From Trogon surrucura (taxonomy: Eukaryota > Chordata > Aves > Trogoniformes > Trogonidae): a stretch of 64,000 nt of DNA. This document shows, in pieces, positions 48,288 to 59,700 of this stretch; position 1 is the first letter of the stretch, and each line of letters opens with the position of its first letter. The position numbers and the translations under genes were made by a program. The stretch covers positions 34,439,898 through 34,503,897 of the forward strand of contig CM036617.1 of NCBI GenBank assembly GCA_020746105.1, read 5' to 3'. The notes beneath the pieces are model-generated. The model was not told the origin of the DNA. It did no database searches and worked only from the letters and a program-made list of their open reading frames with translations.

Positions 48288-51200
48288 TAGGTAATAACTG
48301 GTAATAACAGGATATTCAAGTGACCACTCCAAATCTTGAAGGATCTACTAGTACCACAATGTCTGAGCCTCTGCCCAAGACTTAGGTAGGATCAAGGATA
48401 CCAGAAATTTCTATTGCTCCAGAAGAAGTAGTGCTCAAGATCCTCAGTAACTTCCCATTGGGCAAACTGGAGCAAAACATACTATAGACATGGTGATAAG
48501 ATATCTTTGATCTATTCCATGTGTTTCTAGCAGAACACAAGATAATTGTTTCATTACTCCTCACGATTTGTTTCTTCTCAGCCCCACAGCTTTGTCCAGA
48601 GTCTTAGGTGGCTGCTGTATAAGTAAGGAGGAGTTTCACCATATTTAGCAGCCTTGTACTCTCTGACCTTCTAGATCTGACCGGGAGGTCAGTCCGTCTT
48701 GCCCACTGTGAAATTACTTCTGCCATAATAACTAGCATGGTTGGGAGTAGAAATGTTAATGGTAAGTATTCACATAGGAGGGTAGTTCTTCCTTTTAGGT
48801 AAGATGTTCAGATGGGGCCCCACAGCAGCAGGGAGCCTGGACTTCTAAGTAAAACGTTTGGGATTTGCTCCATAACAAACAAGAAAAGATTCTTCAAAAA
48901 TTTTAAACTCTCAGCTCTTGAGCCAAGCATACCTCATGCCATTTGTTCTCACAGCTAGCTTCAGAGAAATATTATGATAGAAAATCTTCCAAGTCTGCAG
49001 AATTGGGCTGTTAGCCAAGCTGAGTGAAATTCCAGAAAGCAGCTTCTCTTCCATATTTTCCATCCAGAAATACTGCTGCAATGGGCAAGGGCAGATTTGC
49101 CTATCATTGCAATTACTCCGGGTCCCAACAAGGTCCCAACAAAGTCATACATGTAGGTAATATATATAGTGGTTATTATCTGCCTCCCACAATTAACTGT
49201 GGTCTTCACTCCCACTTGCGTAGGTTGGAAGCTCATGAGTGCATGATATGCCTACAGCAGGGTTTAAATTAGGGATGAAGAAAGAGAACTGGGACACATC
49301 CATAATCATTCGACACTCCAACATTCCCAGTTTCATGGGGAAAATCCTGACCACAAAAAGAACCCTTAAAGGCTTTAGCAACTGTGACAAATAGCTACAC
49401 ATAGGAAGATGCTTGGCAGCACTGCTCTCTGCTTGAACAGTAAGTATGGTAGGGGAGGTGTGTTTCCACATGGATAAACTCTTCTTGTACTAAATCTTTA
49501 ATGAGCAGGTGTAGAAATGTCTTCATCATCATGATGCTGCCTTTTTCTGCCTCTCCTATCCAACAGTGTCTCACCACGGATATCTGTTTCAGGCTAGCTG
49601 CATTCCAAAGGAAATTTTTTTTTCCCCTGCTTCTGTTTGTTTATAACAGCCTCCAAGACTGCTGCAGAGCCAAAGAACGACTGGCTGTTTTTTCAGTCTC
49701 AGATACTGGCTCAGTAGAAAGTGGTTCATCATTAGCCCGAGCACTCTTTAACTCACTTGCTAAAAGGAATGCAGCTGTATCCCTCTTTTCTGATATCATT
49801 TATTACAGTGGGCAAACAACCTCATCCTTTCTTCCAGCCTCAGCCCAGTTTACTAGAGATAAATCAGTACATAGAAAGACATTCAGTCCTGATGTGAATA
49901 TAATTCAAGGGATGAATATTTGATTTCACACATTGTTAAACTTTCCCCCCCCGCCTGCAAAAGACTGTGAAATTATTTTTGTATTTTAGTTTCCTTGTGT
50001 CAGCTTTCCAATGTAAGATTTTTAAAAGTTTTTCCTTAAATTAAAAATGTTCTTTTGCCATAAATCCTGTGTCAGCCTTGAAAATACCAACTATTTTTCA
50101 CTTACTGGGTTGAGCCTCCTTCACATAGATTGCTTCTGGAACAATGTGACGGATTTTGAGTTACAGCTAGGAAACCTAAAATAAATCCTAATTGAAGTAC
50201 AATAGACTATCCCTCTTTTGAAAAAAAAGAGAACAGAGGGAGAGCAAGGTTATTCAATTAAGGCTGCTTTAAGCTTTTTTTTTTTTTTGTACCAAGAAGC
50301 ACGACTTTGCAAGCCTACCAGAAAAAAAACAGTCCCTCCACAAAGTTCAAATATCACTCTCCTTCTAAAAGAGAGTGCAAGTGAAAACTGATTAACACCT
50401 AATTGAAATGAATAGGGCAGAATTTAGAGAATTAAGAGCTGGAAGGATCCTCTTAGCAAAGACTGATGGAGCTAAATATCTCGTGTAAAATTCAGCTAAA
50501 CATGTACTGAAGGAAACACAACAATCTACAATCTACAGAGGAAATATTTACTGAAGAAATAAGAGGATTGCTTCATGCAGATACATATACATAAACAGTC
50601 AGATGAGCTCTGTGGCAGACAGATTTTCAGCATGAATTGAGATTTCAGTGTTTGTTTTAATTTGCAGTGGCACTTCTTCAGTTTTAAATGGTTTGTTTCG
50701 GATTGCTCTTAATATTCAAAACAAGAAATGAGGAATTTTTCCAAAAGTCAAATGGAAACGTGTCATCTTGAAGACATAGAAACTAGCCATTAGCTGTGCC
50801 TGAATCTTTCCTCTTTCTCCTACAAGAACATTTTAACTTGAGCAGTCTGACTTCCCCACTTTGCAGCACCTGTATTTTTGACAGATTTTGACTTTAAGTA
50901 GTAATACAAACTAATGGAGAGAAGACAGTTCAATTTTGCACTTCCTGGCCAATGTATATGCAGTCGGTCTCTTTTCAAGAAGCTGTTCTTAATGGAAATT
51001 ACAGAAATATAATTGTACCCCGGACAAGACTCTAAACCCCAAAACATGTTGCTCTGATGAAAACATGTACTTGAAAAGCAGAGTGTGCAAAGTTACCTTT
51101 AACTTTCCCAGCCTTGTGAAAAGCAAAAAATTGCTACTGAACCCCTCCTAAAATCTCAAGTAAATGCAGGGCTACTCGGGAGATTTTTCACAAAATATCT

Positions 51201-54200
51201 CACCATCGTGGCATAATATCCTTATCACAATGTCATTTATGTCAGCGCCGGCCAGGTTGACGAAATGCTGCAACGTAAGCACTGCTATCAAGCCTGTGTC
51301 TGTGTTTCTGCCATTGCTAGCATGGAGTTACGTGAGCCGGGATGTTTCAGTGCTGGGGGAACTTGAGGATCAAAGTTGTAGGGTAACTGAGGGAACTGAG
51401 GAAGACCTAAGCATCAAATACAGCAACAAACGTCCGCAAGGCTAACAGAGCCTCTCTGACAGGCTTCTTGCTCTGCTCTCGTTTCATGTTATGAAAGCTT
51501 TTTATGGAGATGATATCGAGAAGAAAGCAGAGAGTCAGAATAACATTGTCTGCACAATTCTGTTTTATTTAATATTGATTTTATGAAGCACTTACAAAAA
51601 ACACTATTAATACCAACCTAAAGGGTTTGAGCCACCTGTCACAATTTCGGTGTTACAATCGAGTTTTTTGTGATTATTTCTTGTGCAGGAAAATAAAACT
51701 CGCAGTTTTCAGACAAAGAAACCCAAGACAGAAGAGAAATGTTTTCCTTTAGCAGTGACATTCACTTGCATATTCCTTTAGGGTAGAGTTCAGTGCCTCA
51801 AAGAGAAATTCTGAGATATTTATCTCAGATAAGCAGGGATTTCTGTAGCTGTCATTGATAAATTCACTTTGAACTGAAACATCTGACCAGAACTATGAAT
51901 TGCTGCCTAAAAATTTTGTGTCACATGATAAAAAGTGAAATTATACATCTTGAAATGCAAACATTGCTTTCAGTCTTCCCTATAATATGCTTCTTCGGTT
52001 CTGTGGGAGGTACATCTCAGATTTTCATGTTGCAACATATTAGTTCAGATGTTTATGCCTTTGCTACATGTAGAAGAGGCAACACCAGAAAAACAAATAG
52101 GGTAGTTGATAGCTGGGAATTACATTTGCACAAGAAGAGAGGAAATGATCCCTTACATAAAATTAATCGTGAAAATGAACCCTCATAGTTTAGTCACATA
52201 TTGATTTTTGTCTCGGATCTCTTTTTTTTTGTTGTTGCAGGAATCAAATGGAAATCCATGCTGTGTCCTTGCTCCCATGACTGTCAGAATTCAGGTTGCC
52301 CTGGAGACACAGTGCCACAGTCGCAGAAGGGGAAGAGAGAGACCTCAGCCCTTCTGTCCTCTGGGGACCACGCTCCTGAAATTCTTCTCCGGGCCTCCTT
52401 TGACCCCCGGAAGCTTGCAGACAAAGAGAGCCAGCCAAGTATTTGTAATGTGAGATGCTACTGTAAATTAAACGCTTGCTAATGAAAGATCAGAGGGATC
52501 ACTTAAAAAAGCTAGCTTCCTATTTCTCTGCATGCCTATGGGAAATACATAATCATGCTTTTTAGAAGCACAGCCCCAGGCACTGTATATTTAAAGCAAG
52601 CAGAGCAGTGAAATCTCTCAGTCTTATAAAAAAGGTGCGACACTGGGTAACTACTAGTAACATCCTGGATATAAAAATATACGGGATTAAGACCATTCTT
52701 AAATCCGCGTACATTTCTGTCTGACTCATTCATCTGGAAACACTGGGTAGTATCTGCTGGAAATGGAAAGTAGAGCAAGTCAGCCTTACAGGCTGAGCTC
52801 GCTGCCAGTCTTCGGAGGGATGTAAATCCCTCAGCAGGTCAATACATTATTTCCTCTGGCACATACAGGATTTACTGCTCCCGTCACTGCACTGTCCTGT
52901 TATATTGTTGCACAAGAGGCTGGGGTTCAGGGAGGACATTGGTACCCAGAGAACAAAAGGCTCATACATACGACATCAAGGCGAGCACACACGCACACCC
53001 CCTCAGAGCCTCGGGACAAATGAGCGCAGCTCACGTCCCTCTTTGCATCACCCAGCAGCAAATTGAGCATGGAGTGGAAATGAGGACAGCGATGCGGGAA
53101 TCTAGGAATATTGACTTCTTTGCCATGCAGGCTGGGAATAGGGAGCTCTGTAAAATGGGAATGGGTTGGAGGATGCTGGTAAAGATCCTGTGCTGAGCAC
53201 AAGAAGTTCCACACTGCTCCTGAAAGTAAAAAACCGAACATGCATACAAAAGAAAGCCTGCAGAACAGATATCTGTTTCCTGCAACACCCTGCGACTGGA
53301 TTTACAAGCTTTGTAGGGCAGTGCTGGACACAAAGACAGCAACGCACAGGAGATAAGCTCGAGTTCAATAAGACTGGAAGCAAAGACGACCACTTATGTT
53401 ACTGCTGCGGGAAGGAGACACCATCTTGTACTTGAATGCTTGTAATTTGGGAGCAATTATAATACTTTCTGTGAGGTGAGATGTGCCCGTGTGTTTTGCT
53501 GAAGGTCCAGGCCCATGGCTTCTGAGTTCGCTGCCCCTCACACACAGAGCCATCGAACGCAGAACTCAGACCAAGCAACAGTCATCCTGTCTTCTCGGGT
53601 TGTCAGTAGAAAGAGACCAGCAGTCACTGATGAACCTAACCTCTACAAATTAATTAAAGACATTTCTAATCTAATCCCCTTGATATTTTTCACCTTTGCC
53701 ATACCTGTGGCAATAAATCCCAGTTTGGGCAAACATTTCACTGATTATCTCAGGCTTTGATCTGTGCCTCTGAAGTTGCACACTGGTTTCTCAGGCACTG
53801 GAACCAGAAGTCTGTGTGGGAGCTGCCTTGTTTTACTGGAATAGCAAATAAAGCCCTCCTCAGACACGTTTTGGAACGCTCCATTCTGATACATATATGT
53901 AAATGAAGAGGCCAATATTCAGAATCTACAATAGCAACAAATGCTAATTGTACGGTAATAGCTATCAGAAACAATATTCACTGTGATCACATCCTATGCT
54001 CACCTCAGGGCATACCACAATCATAACTGATCATGTTATTTAGAAACAATAATAGGGTGAATGCATCTCATAAATTCATGGGTAAGATTAATAAATGTGA
54101 TCTGATGATTAGGTAGGTACAGCTGAACAATTTATGAAGCATTTTAAGAGTTTCCCTAGAGGTGATGAGTCAGGGCTGGTCTCCTTGGCATCTTTAGTGA

Positions 54201-55619
54201 GCAACAGGAGTGAGAAGATATGTGAAATAGACTTGTGTCCTTTTTATCACGCCTTTCCTCTAAACTATTTTTTTTTTTAATATCAGAATTAAAATGCCTT
54301 TGTAGGAAGGACTTCTGAAAGAAACTCTCTGTGACACATAGCCTAGCCTAGGACTGACTGTTATTACTATTTTCTTATAGCTCATGGAGTTCTCCACTTC
54401 AGTAATCCATCTACAAAAGGCTGCTTCCTGTCTTGACAGGTTTACAGTCTAGGTAATTCAGTGTAAAAGAAATAATGAACAATGTTTGTGGTAATGATTT
54501 GTCTTCTAAAAAGGAAAGCCTTTGGTGTTTCTGCTCATTCCGACATGCTCTCCAGCTTGCATAGTCCTACTATGACCTGTAAAAGGTATTTTTCTAAAAG
54601 TCTCTGCTGTCATTCTTGAGCAGGTATGAGCAAGCCAGGGCTTACTATCAATATCACGTTACTGTGACTTAATGTACAGCTGAGCACTTGAACTGTGCTA
54701 AGTAGCACGGCTGCAAGGTCTTTCTACTTACTGCAAAGTGAAATGCATTAGTTTAAAACCATATTTGAGGTGACACAGACTAACAGCAGGCACATGTGCA
54801 CCTGCGGTGATGCCTCAGCTCTCACGCGGTACCTTGCAAAACCGAGTAACTCAGCTGCTTTTGACAATGTGCTCTTAATCCACGAGAGAAGAGGGTTAAG
54901 TGTAGGGCATTGGCTTTGACTCAGCTTCAGCTGCGGGGACTGAAGACTGTGTGGTGCTACTTCCCCCAGAGCAGAAATAGCAGAGGCAAACACACCTTAC
55001 TTGCTCCACTGCTACGTCAAGCAGTGCCCTTAAAGTGGTTCACACTCAGGTACCTGGGCAAAGGGACAGAACTAAAAGGCTAAGGTAGGTTGTTGTTTGG
55101 TTGGTTGCGGTTTTGGGGTTTTTTTACCTAGTCCAGCAAGGTAAGCCTGTCAGTGCCCACATAACAATATCATCCTATATTTGGAATAAGTCAATAACAC
55201 ATATACACATAACACATATACATACTATACAAACCCTCAGCTAATGACCAATAAGTTGAGGGGTGTGGGTATTGCCCCTACTGGAACCTGAACCTCCAGT
55301 TTGAACCATCACCACAGTGAAGGTAGAAAGGAAACCAGGAATGATTAAATGATTAAAAAGTTAAAATTTTACAGTCAAGGACTGCAGGCTGCAGCAGAAG
55401 AGGAATAATATTTCTAAAGAAGAAGTAGGAAAGTTGGAAGAAGTATATTTTTTTGTAGATGGTTACAATCGGAGGGTGACATACTCAGAACCAGGCTCGT
55501 CTCTGAGAAATACCATTCACAGATAAGTTTTAAGTCTGCTCTCCCACAGGACAAGGAAAGTTCTAATTTGATCAGCTCTGAATCACAGTCTAACAAAATG
55601 AAAACCAGGTAAAGCACCT
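48288..55619. other. AT-rich intergenic DNA, no genes found
   Basis: Several 80-140-codon frames occur (for example at 49501 and 52201), none with a recognisable domain. The stretch 50080-50480 has ATTA-rich, CpG-poor sequence. CACATATACA repeats lie at 55199-55235. Confidence 0.5.
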
Positions 55620-55700
55620 TCATAGATGATCCCTTCTAGCCCAACACATTTTATGATTCTATGATTGATTCTATGATTCTATGATTGATTCTACGACTAT
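55620..55700 (+). repeat. Short CR1 3' tail with expanded ATTCTATGATTG repeat
   Basis: GATCCCTTCTAGCCCAACAC leads into alternating ATTCTATG/ATTGATTCTATG repeats. Only the last part of a CR1 remains. Confidence 0.75.
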
Positions 55701-56746
55701 GTAGGCAGAAGTAGCAGTACGTGCTGTACGGTTCTTTGTAAAATGCAAAAATGTCTGAAAACCACGTACAGAGCGCAGTCACAGAGCGAAGTGCAATGTG
55801 AGCGAGCACTGACCTCTAGTGGACGTAAAAGTCTAAAATTGGTCAAGATCGTTGAATTCAAAATAGAAAATACGTCATGCAGAGAGATGTCCCAAAGCTT
55901 GTCCTTGGGAACTCAGCAAGCTACAGTCAGGATAGTTTCACTATTAGGAAGCTCCCACTGTCTGTGTCAGAACTATCACGTCTACTGTAAGGTCTAGAGG
56001 CAAAATTTGTATGGCCAAAAGAAAACGGCACACTTAAGAGATTTGCCCAGTGAAACAGAGTCGTCAACTACTGGTCAGTAAAATTAACTGAGGCTAAATC
56101 CACCCCCCATTTTAGATATCTATTAAATAATTTGGCACTGTTGAGCCTGTCTCAATGGGCATTAGCAGAGCACCAACAGTTTAAAGAAAAAGATCCCTAG
56201 GAAACATGAACATACAAACCATACCATACTAAGAATCTTAGTCCTATATTTTCTACAGTCAAAAACCATGGAATAATGATGGTTCATATATTTTTAATGT
56301 CTGCCCCAAAGGAGATTGCTTGCTTCTCGCTTTCAAGTTATTTTTTTTCTGTAGGAAAAGTCCTGTGTTTTGGTGCTCTTGTTTAAATTAATTCAAAGGA
56401 GAAAAACAATACTAGGCACATCATTCCTTAAGGCTAACCTTCAGCTGCAACTACCGAAGTTGGGAGTTCTCAAACAGTTAATGTGCAGTACAGGCTTCCC
56501 TTCCTCTAGCAGTAAGGTCGTACTTAACTTCATTCAGAAGACTCACCAAGAAGCTAAGGAAGACTGGTTTTCTGTGCTTTTATCACCTCAAGACAGTGAG
56601 GTTTCTGGGAAATATTTGGGCAAGAAGGCTCCAAAAATTGAAGCTTGCATCTGGCCTGGCAGAAGGGCTTTGTCACTGGTGTGGGTTGTCCTTGCTTCAC
56701 TTGCACCCTGTCTCACACAAGAATGATTTGCTTCACACCCTAGATA

Positions 56747-56752
56747 TTTATT
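56747..56752 (-). terminator. LACC1: LACC1 poly(A) signal AATAAA
   Basis: A minus-strand AATAAA lies about 175 bases past the LACC1 stop and is the first canonical signal in that direction. It gives a short 3' UTR of roughly 200 bases. Transcript data were not available, so a longer 3' UTR is possible. Confidence 0.55.
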
Positions 56753-59700
56753 CTTGCCTCAGAATGGCAGGGAAGGGAAGAAGCAGGAGAATCTCAAGAC
56801 CCACAAATTCCCTATTGCAAGTTTGTGAAAGGAGGAAGGGAGAAGAATTTCTGTGACGAAAGCAGGATGCCAGATAATGGACCAGACTTATTTTCCAAAT
56901 ATTATTTCAACGTAAGAGATACTGTCTCAGTCTTTGATTGATATAAAGCCAATCTGTGTCCCGAAGTTAGTGCCATCACGGAAGTGAGAGTAAAATTTAT
57001 CAGGGTGGCACACAGTACAGAAAGTGATATTTTGGCTCTGGTCTGTGACAGAATCATCTTGGATGTTCTCAGGAAGAATCCCGCCATTCTCAAGAAGAAT
57101 CCTTAGAGGAAGAGAAACAGAAAATAATATTTTTTGTACATCCCTATGTTCCTTAAGACCCTATCATTCAAACAGTACCTCAAGTACCAATTGAACAAAC
57201 TGTGCCAACACTGTGATTAGGACTTCTATTTCTTTCTTCCATTATTAGACTAACTAATTGCTTCTCTGCAACCTTTAAAACCACATTAAATTTGAACATT
57301 TGTCTATAATCCACAAACTAACAGCAAATCAGTAAAATAATAGTTTTAACTCATCAAAAGTAAGCAGATACCATTCATTCAAAAGTATTAACGCTTTCAA
57401 GGTCAGGTTGGATGGGGATTTGAGCAACTTGGTCTAGTAAGAGGCGTCCTTGCCTGTGGCAGGGGGGTTGGAACTAGATGATCTTTAAGGTCCCTTCGAA
57501 CCCAAACCATTCTCTGATTCTATGATTCATTCTATGATTCTACTGTTTGTTGATCTGCAAAGTACCAGGGAGCACTTTAAGAGGGTGGGAACTTTCACCA
57601 TAATAGTGTTGGTTAACACAATATCAAAATAGTTATTGGTAACTAATGTGGAATCAGTCTTTTGCTCCCTGAGCAGGCTTACCGTGTTGCTCTTCTAATA
57701 TCAATATAAGGAGTTGCAGAGTCAAATAGTCTCACACACTTCGGATCAATTCTGTGAAATTCTTTCGCTGATTCATGCGGAAGTTTATAGCAGCAAGGTC
57801 CTACAGACGGGCCCAGCACCACAAGGATATCTTTCACGTCACAGCCGTATTCAGACACCATAGCATTTACTGTGGCCATAGAAACTCCTAACAATGTGCC
57901 TTTCCATCCTGTGAGAAATGAGAGGTTGAAAAAAATTGTATAAATTGTTTCTCTGATTTTATAGTAGCTAAAGTAGATGCTATTATTAAAGGTACAAATT
58001 AATAGATATATCTACATCTAAAAATTATATTATTATATCTGATAATAAATACATTTTTAAATTTTTTTTTTAAAAAACCCAACACATTAACAACTATCAG
58101 TTTGCTGATATGATTTTGTGGAGATGAAAACTAGAGAAAAGAGTTTAGATTAGGATTCCAGAATTCCTTTCTCCCTGTGTCTTGATTTGGGCAACTAGAG
58201 CGTGCCTTACAGCTCCTCTGTGCTTGAAAAATTTAAATGGAAATTTAAAACAGAAAAATGTCACAGTCAGAACCGTATTTTTATAACATGGTGAAAACGG
58301 TCTCAGTGTTATTTTAGAATAAAAAAAAAGAGGCTTAACCTAGGCACATTGTTTGGAATAGACAGAAGAAAGGCAAGCTTTGCACTTTGGTGTTGTTTGT
58401 AATAGATGGAAGAAAGCCCAGCTTTGAGTTTTCATACCTCAGTTTGAGTCCCAGGAAATCTCTGCATTGCACAGCGAATGCGTCATAATGGACAGGATAT
58501 GCTAATAACTTTTATTCTGCTTTTCTACATCCAAAAACTGAGATGACTAAAGACTGTGATGACCTTCATTATCATTGTTAAATGTGAACTGAGGTGAGAT
58601 TGGACAAGAGGGAATTTATTTTGGCTGATTTACTGAATGCATGAAGAATTGTATGAATTGGGTGGTATTCACAAGTTCTATGAAGAGGTGAAGCTTCCTA
58701 CCACATCAAGAGGTGTACTAGCATCAAAGCTGAGACGAAACTCTTAGCTGTGCATTCTCCTTCACCTCATAAATACAGACTTTTTATAGAATTAAAGAGC
58801 CCCAGCAGGAAAATCTCACCACAGGATACATATTCTAGCCCAAGAGTTGGGACATCTTCTGAAGTCAGACATAACCCCAGGTTGTGCTAACCATCTCTGC
58901 TTTGGTTCTATTCTCATTTGGTTTCCGTGAGACATATATTTCTTCTGATCCAAAATGATTGCTGGGGGCATTGACTTTATAGCTGTTCTTTGCACAAGAA
59001 ATTAAACAGGTCACCAAAACCAGTATTTGGCTTTGGCTATCAGCTCAGAAAAATAAATGTATATATATATAAATAGTAATTATTACAATTATGAAATAAA
59101 AATACACAGCTTGGGAAACAAACTATTCTCAGGACTAATCTTGTTTTGGCAGGATACAAACTTAACAGGTCAGGGTCTATACTGTTATGTGATTGTCCAT
59201 TTATTCATTCTCACCCAGTGTTCCTTTGGTTGTTAATTTCCAACCCTTAGTCCGAAAATCCCTTTCCAGTGTTCCCGTGCCAATTTTAATCTCTATGATA
59301 CAAAACACCTACCAGAATGAGCAGCACCGCAGGCTTTTCTAACAGGATCGGCAAACAGCACAGGTATGCAATCAGCACCCGGAGCTGCTATTGTAACACC
59401 TCTCTGATTCGTAACTATCCCATCATAGTTGTCAGGCTCTGTCTTTCCCAGGACACACACAGCATTAGCATGATCAATCTGTCAAGACAAAACCAGAACA
59501 TGGACAGTAACTTGGCAGCAACCCCTCCCAGTTTTTGACTAATGCAAGGATTTTTGTTTGGCGTGAAACACTCTGCTGCATCGGCTGATGATGTGTAGAA
59601 ATCAGGCACTCCTTTGCTCAAATGCCACATAGATTTATCAGTAGAAAGCCACCAGAGAAGTGATAGTGTATTTTTTCTTTTAAGAGAAACTGTTCTGATC

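Noticed and set aside
49501-49923. A 140-codon + strand frame
   Set aside because: Composition follows AT-rich low-complexity DNA, with no domain and no splice or promoter context.
52201-52482. A 93-codon frame after a T-rich AG that might be an exon
   Set aside because: The sequence has no family resemblance and two overlapping frames of similar length. No donor or partner exon was convincing.
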